DNA of 9,747 nucleotides. Origin: Chloroflexota bacterium. GTDB taxonomy: Bacteria > Chloroflexota > UBA6077 > JACCZL01. The translations under genes were made by a program, and so were the position numbers. Below the pieces are notes generated by a model that was not told the DNA's origin, made no database searches, and worked only from the letters and a program-made list of their open reading frames with translations. Within the stretch, counting starts at the first letter, position 1, and each line of letters begins with the position of its first letter. The stretch spans positions 1 to 9,747 of the forward strand of contig JADLFM010000210.1 of the NCBI GenBank assembly GCA_020845495.1. Reading direction: 5' to 3'. Positions 1 through 5,898 of the stretch are shown piece after piece.

Positions 1-127
1 GGACTGAAGTCCCCGCCTACAGTCACGCCGTCGCTGCGCGACGGCCGCCGGGAACGGCCGGCACTGGTGCGACTGGCGCGTCGCGCAGCGACTGCAGGAT
101 GGTAGGCGGGGCTTTCAAGCCCCGACG
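1..127. repeat. Compound palindromic repeat, copy 1 (truncated by window edge)
   Basis: This copy is nearly identical to 228-354; by eye there are 5 differences over 127 positions. It begins inside a small hairpin (GGGGACT/AGTCCCC, first two G cut off by the window start) and ends with a second hairpin, GGGGCTTTCAAGCCCC. Between them a long inverted repeat (core GTCGCTGCGCGACG and its complement) encloses a GC-rich loop. The downstream flank at about 134-174 also resembles the flank of copy 2 at 361-400, but less closely. The architecture recalls REP/BIME-type elements mobilised by IS200-like Tyr transposases; no transposase is visible here. Open frames through this region follow the palindrome and are not genes. 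Confidence 0.85.
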
Positions 128-225
128 AGGCTGCACGACGCGCTCAACATACGATTGCACTGGTAGCAGCATCAGGGCGATGGCATGTTCATTGGTGTAC
201 CCGGAGCATCATGGAACGGGCGGTC

Positions 226-354
226 GGGGACTGAAGTCCCCGCCTACCGTCATTCAGTCGCTGCGCGACGGCCGCCGGGAACGGCCGGCACTGGTGCGGC
301 TGGCGCGTCGCGCAGCGACTGCAGGATGGTAGGCGGGGCTTTCAAGCCCCGACG
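226..354. repeat. Compound palindromic repeat, copy 2 (complete)
   Basis: This is the complete copy of the element. Hairpin 1 is GGGGACTGAAGTCCCC at 226-241. It is followed by GCCTACC (242-248), which pairs with GGTAGGC (328-334). A perfect 16-bp inverted repeat lies at 255-270 and 306-321 with a 35-base loop. Hairpin 2 is GGGGCTTTCAAGCCCC at 335-350. The whole can fold as a long cruciform with a small hairpin at each foot. It starts exactly 227 bp after copy 1 and lies just upstream of the broken gene at 376. Confidence 0.85.
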
Positions 355-375
355 CGGGGACACGACGACATCAAC

Positions 376-864
376 ATGCAATCGCCCTGTAGCAATACGG
401 ACCACCGGTTCGCGAATGGCCCCTATGTACGGGCGGCAACCATCTGCGACCGGGTGCTCGACGAGAAAGACAACGTCCTCACACTGGTTCGATTGGTGGA
501 CCGCCTGAGCGTACAGAGTCGAATCCTTGGCCCCGCCAGCGAATAGGCTGCCATCCCGCTGCAACTGCTTACCCTGGTCGTCATGCTGACATCGGGGGAG
601 GCCCGAGGGGACTATGCGCTCCGGTTTCGGCTCGAGAATCCCTCGGGGCTGCACTCGGATCTGCTGACACAAAGCGTGCGCTTTGCGGGCGAGGATCATG
701 GGGTCAACTTTGTCGCAGAATTCCCGATCCAGTTCCAGGCAACGGGGTTGTACTGGTTCGACATTCTCCTGGACGACATCAGGCTGACACGGGTTCCGTA
801 CCGAGTCGAATATATCCGGACAGTGCTCGGCGGTCAGTCACCATTTCCCGCGCCCGGTGCTTGA
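376..864 (+). pseudogene. Hypothetical protein (DUF6941-like) broken by one in-frame TAG
   Basis: One frame reads as a coherent protein of about 162 residues, except for a TAG at 544-546. The 5' half (ATG 376) reads ..TICDRVLDEKDNVLTLVRLVDR.. and the 3' half reads ..GDYALRFRLENPSG.. to ..GLYWFDILLDDIRL.. before a TGA at 862-864. The pattern (a Cys-containing first strand, then V-L-x-E-x-D and a later G-x-Y-x-x-x-x-R) resembles small DUF6941-type proteins as I remember them; function is unknown and I could not check the match. A CAG to TAG transition would explain the break, and restart at ATG 583 would give only a 93-aa C-terminal piece. The adjacent palindromes may be linked to its decay. 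A sequencing error is the main alternative. Confidence 0.6.
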
Positions 865-1074
865 TGAGCGAGCGAGACGGGTCTGATCCAGTCCTCGTGC
901 CATTGGGCCAACTGAGCAACCGCAAGTTGCTGATGGGTCCGACCAACTCAGCAATCTCGGCTTGAATGTCGTGCGGGTCATGCTCGACGCCAGCCACACG
1001 AAAAGCTCGCGCTCCTCGACCCTGCCATGAACGAAGGCGAGCAGTCGCTAGACGAGTTCTTCGTCGAGGCCCAT
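865..1074 (-). pseudogene. Degenerate small hypothetical gene (stop plus frameshift)
   Basis: On the minus strand a good ribosome-binding site (GGAGG, 5 bases before the start) precedes ATG at 1074. The reading starts MGLDEELV, hits TAG at 1048-1050, then continues RLLAFVHGRVEERELFVWLAS. The coding signal then appears to move to another frame, reading VEHDPHDIQAEIAELVGPIS from about 988 downward. Read together this resembles small acidic proteins with a G-x-x-x-x-x-x-L-x-x-WL segment followed by an x-EI-x-x-L helix, which I recall from Chloroflexota and Actinobacteria but cannot name. Start and ribosome-binding site survive while the frame is broken twice, so it is probably a recent pseudogene. 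Its 3' end is uncertain and may run into the neighbouring convergent gene. Confidence 0.4.
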
Positions 1075-1120
1075 TGTGCCCTCCAATAGTCCAACGGAAC
1101 GCATTGTCTGTCCGTGGATG

Positions 1121-1225
1121 TTACGTGCTCTCTTCGCAGAGCGCCAGATTCTCGAGAAGATCAGCGAGGGAATCGTCATTGCCGAGCCACAACGCGGCCG
1201 GCACATCGGCCGGGCAACTGCTCAC
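1121..1225 (-). CDS. Possible 34-aa remnant ORF
   Basis: A minus-strand frame opens at GTG 1225 (G-rich stretch upstream) and ends in TAA at 1121-1123. It reads in part PADVPAALWLGNDDSLADLL and has plausible helix composition. It lies 46 bp upstream of the broken gene starting at 1074, in the same orientation, so the two may be leftovers of one small operon. The family is not recognised. The frame stays open upstream of the GTG without a convincing start, so this may be the tail of a longer decayed gene. Confidence 0.25.
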   Translation of the reverse strand: MSSCPADVPAALWLGNDDSLADLLENLALCEEST

Positions 1226-1243
1226 CGCTGGCCCCCGAGAACA

Positions 1244-1540
1244 ATGACTCGGATGACACGATTCCGTGATGTGGCGTCGGGATCAGTTATCTGCGAGACG
1301 CACCATTATGAGTATGAACACGGGAAAACCCTGGCCGGCGGGCTTCCAGACCCCCAGGCGTTCTTCGAAGAGCATGAAACGCTCGTTGCCGATCCGTACC
1401 ATCCCGACCGCCGAAACTTTCGCTGCGATGACCGTTGTAACGGCTACCGGGCCGTCGCAGAGGCGGCCCGTGCTGGTGCCCTCGCAAACTACATTGTCGA
1501 GTGTGAGCCATGCAGCCGCTGGCTCGCAGCGCGTCCATGA
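1244..1540 (+). CDS. Hypothetical 98-aa Cys-rich protein
   Basis: No family is recognised. The protein has no signal peptide or membrane segment. The first third contains a CETHHYEYEH run (residues 17-26). The middle reads FFEEHETLVADPYHPDRRNF, followed by C61-x3-C65 and near the end C87-x2-C90. The spacing of four Cys plus nearby His suggests a small metal-binding (zinc) fold, which is inference only. Composition and codon choice look coding from about 1250 to the TGA. I chose ATG 1244; ATG 1253 is an alternative. The frame stays open back to 1076, but that part opposes the minus-strand remnants and looks non-coding. The ribosome-binding site is weak. It is convergent with the dioxygenase gene, leaving 67 bp with no clear terminator. 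Confidence 0.6.
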   Translation: MTRMTRFRDVASGSVICETHHYEYEHGKTLAGGLPDPQAFFEEHETLVADPYHPDRRNFRCDDRCNGYRAVAEAARAGALANYIVECEPCSRWLAARP

Positions 1541-1607
1541 TGGATGGTGGTACCCTCGCGGAGGACTCGTGCACAGACACTCTGCAGGCTCATGCGCGGT
1601 ACCGTTG

Positions 1608-2519
1608 CTACTCCGTTGGGTCTTCCTTGTTCTCGATGAAGTCGCGCGGGACGTCTGGCCCCCAGCAGTAGAGCGCGTACTTCGGGTCCCACTCGCGGGC
1701 TTCCCAGTCCGCATCTTCGGGGATGTAGTCGATGTCGTGGAAGTACTCGGCGTACGAGCCCCACGGGTCCTTGATGTAGTAGAAAACGTTGCTGCCGATG
1801 GCGTGCCGGCCCAGCCCCCAGGCTGGCTCCCAGCCGCGCTCGCGCATCCACATGCCGCCCATGCCCACCTCGTCGAAGCTGCCGACCTCGTATGAGGCAT
1901 GGTGGAACCCACGATGGCTCGACTTCGCAAAGGCGATGTTGTGGTGGTCCGTCGAGCAGCGCATGAACGAGAGGATGCCCGGCACCCGGTCTGAGACCTT
2001 GAAGCCGAGTGTCTCGGTGTAGAACCGCGTCGCAGCATCCGGGTCCGGTGTGAAGAACAGCACATGCCCGAGGCGGCGCGGGTCGGCCCGCTCGTAGGTG
2101 GGCAGTCCGCGACGCGCCACCCGGGTGACGTTGCCCGGTCCGTTGTAGTCCAACAGCGGCTCAGAGGGGATCGAGCGGCGCTCCTCCTGGCGGATGTTGA
2201 TCAGGTTGCCGTCCGGGTCACGCACCCAGATCCCCACCTGCGGCGCATCCTTCGGCGGATCGATCTCCGGGATGCCGGCCGCCTTGATCGACGCCCGGAC
2301 CTGCTCGAAGTCATCGCCGGGGGCCGCGAAGGCGATGTGATGCAGCTTCTTCTTCGGGCCTTCGAAGAGCAGCAGCTCGCCAGCGCCACGGCTGGTCTGG
2401 AGTCGCAGCGAGTTGCCCGCGCTGTCCGACTCCTTCAGCCCGAAGTCCCGGTAGAACGTCTCCCCAACGACCGGGTCGGGCACTTCGAGCGCGTAGTGAA
2501 TCAGCCCCTTGACTGCCAT
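1608..2519 (-). CDS. VOC-family extradiol ring-cleavage dioxygenase
   Basis: This 303-aa protein has two tandem vicinal-oxygen-chelate (glyoxalase/bleomycin-type) modules, about residues 5-110 and 148-265, as in type I extradiol dioxygenases. The C-terminal module keeps the expected 2-His-1-carboxylate iron site: H152 (in RLGHVLFF), H207 (in FHHASYEV) and E258 (in GSYAEYF). It also has H193 (in DHHNIAF) and Y248, matching the BphC catalytic His195 and Tyr250. It should therefore open a catechol-like ring with O2 in the cytoplasm; the substrate is unknown. The C-terminal tail ends ..YCWGPDVPRDF.., reminiscent of substituted-catechol enzymes. ATG 2519 was chosen because GAGGAGG lies 8 bases upstream. 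No other meta-cleavage genes are nearby, so its pathway is not given by context. Confidence 0.85.
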   Translation of the reverse strand: MAVKGLIHYALEVPDPVVGETFYRDFGLKESDSAGNSLRLQTSRGAGELLLFEGPKKKLHHIAFAAPGDDFEQVRASIKAAGIPEIDPPKDAPQVGIWVRDPDGNLINIRQEERRSIPSEPLLDYNGPGNVTRVARRGLPTYERADPRRLGHVLFFTPDPDAATRFYTETLGFKVSDRVPGILSFMRCSTDHHNIAFAKSSHRGFHHASYEVGSFDEVGMGGMWMRERGWEPAWGLGRHAIGSNVFYYIKDPWGSYAEYFHDIDYIPEDADWEAREWDPKYALYCWGPDVPRDFIENKEDPTE

Positions 2520-2555
2520 CAAACCGCCTCCTCGTCGAGCCAGCATCTGTCAGGC

Positions 2556-2585
2556 AGTCTACCGCGCGCGGGCGACAGCCGTCAG
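2556..2585 (-). promoter_or_regulatory. Putative sigma-70 promoter of the dioxygenase gene
   Basis: On the minus strand CTGACG (2580-2585) and TAGACT (2556-2561) are separated by 18 bases. Each matches four of six consensus bases. Transcription would start near 2549, giving a leader of about 30 bases that contains the ribosome-binding site. Position is good, motif strength moderate; not verified. Confidence 0.35.
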
Positions 2586-2724
2586 AAACACCGCCGTCAG
2601 CATGGCCGGGCGTGCCCTCAGACAAGTCCGCCGCCATCATCGTGTGGCCGGGCACACACGCCAGACGTTCGTGCTGCAACAGACGACCACCTCGCCTGCG
2701 TCATACGATCAGATCGGGCGTACG

Positions 2725-2754
2725 AAGGCTGTGCCCGGTAAGGCTGTGCCCGGT
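2725..2754 (+). repeat. Perfect 15-bp tandem duplication
   Basis: AAGGCTGTGCCCGGT occurs twice in direct succession. It ends 2 bases before the ribosome-binding site of the next plus-strand gene, so it lies in that gene's leader or promoter region. Confidence 0.9.
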
Positions 2755-2765
2755 GTGGAGGAGTG

Positions 2766-2999
2766 GTGAGCGTGGGACTGTTGATCGGCGAAGCCCTGCC
2801 CGACGAGCTGGCGCTGGACCGTCGCGAGGCGTGGACGGCGAATCGAGACGTGCTCGACGAGGTGGTCGCGTTACTCAGCCAGCCCGAAGACGAGGATACG
2901 GACTTACCCCGCCTGAATCCCCAGGACTGTGCGCCGTGGACGCGCCAGTATGAGCCGCGCCTCGGCGAGCTGCGGCGGCTGTTCAGCCCCGACGAGTAG
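2766..2999 (+). CDS. Small acidic hypothetical protein
   Basis: This 77-aa protein is unrecognised and has no signal peptide or membrane segment. It is rich in Asp, Glu and Leu, with a probable helical N-terminal half (LIGEALPDELALDRREAW, then ..LDEVVALL..), a polar acidic linker (QPEDEDTDLP) and a second short helix ..LGELRRLF... Several in-frame GTG codons could start it (2763, 2766, 2772). GGAGGAG at 2757-2763 makes 2766 or 2772 more likely than 2763, and no ATG is available. It ends in TAG, 38 bases before a strong hairpin shared with the convergent reductase gene. A structural or regulatory role cannot be inferred. Confidence 0.6.
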   Translation: MSVGLLIGEALPDELALDRREAWTANRDVLDEVVALLSQPEDEDTDLPRLNPQDCAPWTRQYEPRLGELRRLFSPDE

Positions 3000-3036
3000 G
3001 CGGCCATCCGCCTCCAACGTCTGCCCCGACGACGTG

Positions 3037-3075
3037 AAGACGCCCCCGGCTCCACAGAGGAGCCGGGGGCGTCTT
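3037..3075. terminator. Bidirectional terminator hairpin
   Basis: A perfect 17-bp stem (3037-3053 with 3059-3075) encloses the 5-base loop ACAGA. It sits between the convergent genes ending at 2999 and 3117. AA/TT at the foot gives short T runs in both directions. A second, smaller hairpin (7-bp stem, 3087-3093 with 3100-3106) follows, closer to the reductase stop codon. Confidence 0.85.
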
Positions 3076-3116
3076 GCCGTCCGGAAACGGGCCAGAGGAG
3101 GCCCGTCGGCCTGTGG

Positions 3117-4016
3117 CTACTGGGCGGTCCGGTGGACCTCGACGTTCGCCAGCTTCTCGAAGTAGTGAACCAGCGCGCTGTGGTCCGCCTCGAGGTGCCC
3201 GTCGATCTTGATGGCCTGCATCATCTGCATCGCCATCGCGGTCAGCGGGAGCGGCGTGCCGGTGTTCTCGCCAGCCGAGAGCGCGTTCTGCAGATCCTTG
3301 ATGTGCAGGCTGATGCGGAAGCCCGGCTTGAAGTTCCGGTCCATCATCATCGGCGCCTTGGCATCCATGACCGTGCTGCCGGCGAGGCCGCCGCGAATCG
3401 CCTTGTAGACGAGGTCGGGATCCACGCCAGACTTGGCCGCCAGCACCAGCGCCTCGCCGACCGCCGCGATGTTCAGCGCCACGACGATCTGGTTCGCCAG
3501 CTTCGTGACCTGGCCCGCGCCGATGTCGCCGCAGAGCACCGCGCTGCCCATCGCGTCGAAGAACGGCTTGGCCTCGTCGAAGTCCTTCTGATCCCCGCCG
3601 ACCATGATCGCCAGCGTGCCGTCGATGGCCTTCGGCTCGCCGCCGCTGACCGGCGCGTCCAGGAAGCGGACGCCCTTCTCCTTCAGGCCCTTGCCGACCT
3701 CGCGGGAGATGCCCGGATCGATGGACGACATGTCCACGACCAGCGAGCCCTTCTTGATGCCCTCGGCCACGCCGTTCTCGCCGAAGACTGCCGTCCTGAC
3801 GTGGGGGCCGTTGGGAACCATGGTGATCACAAGCTCGCACTTCTCGGCGACTTCCTTGGCGGAGCGAGCGCCTTCAGCGCCAGCCGTCATGATCTCGTCG
3901 ACGGCCTGGGGCACGATGTCGTAGACGACCAGCTTGTGGCCGGCCTTCAGCAGATTCCGAGCCATGGGCTTGCCCATGATCCCGAGACCGATCAACCCGA
4001 TTGGCCCGTTCGCCAT
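3117..4016 (-). CDS. garR: 2-hydroxy-3-oxopropionate (tartronate semialdehyde) reductase
   Basis: This 299-aa beta-hydroxyacid dehydrogenase reduces tartronate semialdehyde to D-glycerate with NAD(P)H, linking glyoxylate/glycolate or glucarate breakdown to glycolysis. The N-terminal Rossmann domain opens with GLIGLGIMGKPMARNLL (G10, G12, G15). The substrate signature FLDAPVSGGEPKAIDGT (118-134) and the catalytic Lys172 in GAGQVTKLANQ are intact. The all-helical C-terminal domain contains KAIRGGLAGSTV and MDRNFKPGFR. Length and almost every motif match E. coli GarR closely, which favours this over 3-hydroxyisobutyrate dehydrogenase (MmsB). ATG 4016 has GGGAGGAG just upstream. No glyoxylate carboligase or glycerate kinase is in the window, so it stands alone here. 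Confidence 0.9.
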   Translation of the reverse strand: MANGPIGLIGLGIMGKPMARNLLKAGHKLVVYDIVPQAVDEIMTAGAEGARSAKEVAEKCELVITMVPNGPHVRTAVFGENGVAEGIKKGSLVVDMSSIDPGISREVGKGLKEKGVRFLDAPVSGGEPKAIDGTLAIMVGGDQKDFDEAKPFFDAMGSAVLCGDIGAGQVTKLANQIVVALNIAAVGEALVLAAKSGVDPDLVYKAIRGGLAGSTVMDAKAPMMMDRNFKPGFRISLHIKDLQNALSAGENTGTPLPLTAMAMQMMQAIKIDGHLEADHSALVHYFEKLANVEVHRTAQ

Positions 4017-4082
4017 GCGTGTGCTCCTCCCAAACAATGGCCCACGAAGGGTCTGACAGCGATTTCTGCAGTCTCGCCCGCC

Positions 4083-4112
4083 AGTATCCCCTGCCGGACG
4101 CCTTCGCGCCAA
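4083..4112 (-). promoter_or_regulatory. Putative sigma-70 promoter of garR
   Basis: On the minus strand TTGGCG (4107-4112) and GATACT (4083-4088) are separated by 18 bases, each with four consensus matches. The transcript would start about 60 bases before the reductase start codon. This is a motif match only. Confidence 0.3.
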
Positions 4113-4283
4113 CCCCGCCGCTGGCCGGCCCCACCCTCCGGACACGCTGCGTCCCCGCCAAGAAGCGACCGGCATCGTCCGGCCCAAATGTCACCCAGGG
4201 CACGACGGGATCGCCTCACCCGTGACATTCCGACCCGAAATCGTCAGAAACAGCATCCTGGCGTCATATGCTGGCCGTAACCA

Positions 4284-4312
4284 TTGACAGAGCGGCCAGA
4301 CCAGCGTACGAC
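4284..4312 (+). promoter_or_regulatory. Putative promoter of the methyltransferase gene
   Basis: TTGACA, the exact -35 consensus, lies at 4284-4289. A 17-base spacer leads to TACGAC (4307-4312), a weak -10 with three consensus matches. If real, the transcript carries a leader of about 220 bases that includes the hairpins at 4422-4472. Confidence 0.3.
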
Positions 4313-4421
4313 AGCAGCAGGCCAACCTTACGACTACCTCACGGTATCAACGGGGGCGTGGGCGCCGCACGGTCGGATTCGCAGACGGCGGTCGAGGCCG
4401 GGGGGAGGGGGCAGGGCACGC

Positions 4422-4472
4422 CTGGCTGCTGGGGAGCAGCCAGCGCTGGGAGCCGCCGGGGCGCGGCCCCGG
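4422..4472 (+). promoter_or_regulatory. Two tandem hairpins in the methyltransferase leader
   Basis: The first hairpin has a perfect 9-bp stem, CTGGCTGCT (4422-4430) with AGCAGCCAG (4435-4443), and a GGGG loop. The second has a perfect 7-bp stem, CCGGGGC (4456-4462) with GCCCCGG (4466-4472), and a 3-base loop. No T run follows either, so they do not look like intrinsic terminators. They end about 70 bases before the start codon and match no riboswitch I can name. Confidence 0.5.
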
Positions 4473-4540
4473 GCAACGGCGTTCGGACGGAGTCACGCGC
4501 GTAGCCGCGGATGGGGGTCCGCACTGGAGAGGGGCGCACG

Positions 4541-5620
4541 ATGGCAACGATGCAGACGATTGACGAAGCTCAGTTGATGGCGTTCATCGGCAAGGTGGTG
4601 GGGGATTTCGGCAGCGCCACCGGCATCGCGCTGGCGGCCATTGGGGACCGCCTGGGCCTGTACAAGACGCTGGCCGCGTCCGGGCCGATGAACTCGCAGG
4701 AGTTGGCCGACACGACGGGCTACTCCGAGCGCTACCTGCGGGAGTGGCTGCTCAACCAGGCCGCCGGCGGCTACATCGAGTACGACGCCGCGGCCGGCCG
4801 CTACTGGATGACGCCGGAGCAGGCGCTGGCCCTGGCCAACGACGACTCGCCGGCCTCGGTGTCTGGCGGCTTCCACGTCATGATGTCGGCCGTCCAGTCG
4901 ATGTCGCGGATCGCTGAGCTGTTCAAGACGGGCGGCGGCATGACCTGGGGCGAGCACACCGCCGAGCTGTTCGGCGGCACCGAGCGTTTCTTCCGCTCGG
5001 GCTACGTCGGCAACCTGCTCTCCTCCTGGATCCCGGCGCTGGACGGCGTCCAGGAGAAGCTGGAGCGTGGCGCGACGGTGGCGGACGTCGGCTGCGGGCA
5101 CGCCGCCGCGACCATCCTGATGGCCCAGGCGTTCCCCAACACGCACTTCGTCGGCGTGGACACCCACGAGCCGTCGATCCAGCATGCGCGCCACGCAGCC
5201 CGCGACGCTGGCACCACCAACACGCTGTTCGAGGTGGCTGAGGCGCAGTATCTGCCGCGCCCCAACAACGAGGCGGGCCGCTACGACCTGATCGCCTACT
5301 TCGACTCCCTCCACGACATGGCCGACCCGGTCGGCGCGGCGTCCAGCGCCTACGACACTCTGGCCGAGGACGGCACGATCCTGCTGGTCGAGCCGATGGC
5401 CGGCAACCGCCCCGAGGAGAACCTGAACCCGGTGGGACGGGTCTACTCCGGCGCCTCGGTGCTGCTCTGCACCCCGAACGCCCTGGCCGGCGGCGGATCG
5501 GCGCTCGGGACGCTCGCCAGCGAAGATGCGCTCGCCAGCGTCTTCCGGTCGGTCGGGTTCACCCAGTTCCGCCGGGCCGCCGAGACGCCGTTCAACCGCG
5601 TCTTCGAGATCCGTCGCTAG
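4541..5620 (+). CDS. Class I SAM-dependent methyltransferase with winged-helix N-domain (Rv2258c-like)
   Basis: This 359-aa protein transfers a methyl group from S-adenosylmethionine to an unknown substrate, probably a small molecule. The N-terminal part (about 5-100) looks like the winged-helix domain typical of Rv2258c-type enzymes: ..LAAIGDRLGLYKTLA.., then ..ELADTTGYSERYLREWL.. and a wing ending at RYWMTPEQA. The Rossmann-like SAM domain follows. Motif I is VADVGCGHA (180-188), the acidic ribose ligand is D207 in FVGVDTHEPSI, and the post-II segment is YDLIAYFDSLHDM (248-260). ILLVEPMAGNR follows motif III. ATG 4541 is preferred because GGAGAGGGG lies 6 bases upstream; an in-frame ATG at 4511 has no comparable site. 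It is divergent from garR and convergent with the binding-protein gene, so it is probably monocistronic. The substrate cannot be told. Confidence 0.85.
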   Translation: MATMQTIDEAQLMAFIGKVVGDFGSATGIALAAIGDRLGLYKTLAASGPMNSQELADTTGYSERYLREWLLNQAAGGYIEYDAAAGRYWMTPEQALALANDDSPASVSGGFHVMMSAVQSMSRIAELFKTGGGMTWGEHTAELFGGTERFFRSGYVGNLLSSWIPALDGVQEKLERGATVADVGCGHAAATILMAQAFPNTHFVGVDTHEPSIQHARHAARDAGTTNTLFEVAEAQYLPRPNNEAGRYDLIAYFDSLHDMADPVGAASSAYDTLAEDGTILLVEPMAGNRPEENLNPVGRVYSGASVLLCTPNALAGGGSALGTLASEDALASVFRSVGFTQFRRAAETPFNRVFEIRR

Positions 5621-5625
5621 CCGGG

Positions 5626-5667
5626 GGTCATGGGTCGTAGGTCGTAGGTCGTGGGTCGTGGGTCGTG
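5626..5667 (+). repeat. Tandem heptanucleotide array
   Basis: Six consecutive 7-bp units of the form GGTCGTG/GGTCGTA run from 5626 to 5667, the first variant being GGTCATG. The array begins 6 bases after the methyltransferase stop codon and ends in GGGG. Degenerate relatives of the motif occur near 9446-9480. Confidence 0.9.
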
Positions 5668-5747
5668 GGGATAGGCTTCCACGGCCCACGGCCTGCTGGC
5701 CTGTCAGTCGTGAACGACCGGGTCGGGTCACTCGACGCTTCCCCCGC

Positions 5748-5853
5748 CATCCCGAGCGACGTGAGCGTGCGAACGGAGTCGAGGGCTCTTCCCCTTGGTG
5801 GCTACACGAGGAAGATCCCTCCGCTCCGCTCGTTCCTCGCCGCGGTCGGGATG
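5748..5853. repeat. MITE-like palindromic intergenic element
   Basis: The ends are the inverted repeat CATCCCGA (5748-5755) and TCGGGATG (5846-5853). A second imperfect pair, GAGGGCTCTTCC (5781-5792) and GGAAGATCCCTC (5810-5821), lies inside. The sequence resembles a palindromic family seen in many Chloroflexota genomes, from memory. It carries no gene and lies between convergent genes, where it may also act as a terminator. Confidence 0.65.
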
Positions 5854-5898
5854 ACGATGGGCACCGAGCGACCCTGCGATTCACGCCTGCCGAGCCAA

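Larger units (their letters stand above)
4017..4540. other. Divergent intergenic region, 524 bp, no convincing gene
   Basis: This stretch separates the divergent garR and methyltransferase genes. Several frames are open on both strands, but they lack ribosome-binding sites and protein-like composition, as expected from high GC. It contains the candidate promoters at 4083-4112 (-) and 4284-4312 (+), a G-rich run at about 4399-4416, and two adjacent hairpins at 4422-4472. Confidence 0.6.

Noticed and set aside
1..400. CRISPR array.
   Set aside because: There are only two copies of a 127-bp unit with internal palindromes, and no short repeat-spacer pattern or cas gene.
1..699. Open frames running through the palindromic repeats on both strands.
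   Set aside because: They follow the inverted-repeat sequence and show no protein-like composition. The only coherent coding signal begins at 376.
544..1050. Amber (TAG) recoding, because two neighbouring genes each have one in-frame TAG where Gln would fit.
   Set aside because: Six otherwise intact genes in the window end in TAG at the expected C-terminus (dioxygenase, 77-aa protein, reductase, methyltransferase, binding protein, flagellin), so TAG is a normal stop. No suppressor tRNA is visible.
1608..4016. A single catabolic operon of dioxygenase plus reductase.
   Set aside because: A plus-strand gene and a strong terminator lie between them, each has its own ribosome-binding site and candidate promoter, and the reactions are not consecutive in any pathway I know.
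3132..4280. Long plus-strand open frame opposite garR.
   Set aside because: Its composition (Arg, His, Asp and Val-rich) is that of an antisense shadow of a high-GC gene, it lacks a ribosome-binding site, and garR on the other strand matches its family from end to end.
4399..4434. G-quadruplex in the methyltransferase leader.
   Set aside because: Only three close G runs of three or more are present; the fourth is 14 bases away and lies in the loop of a stable hairpin.
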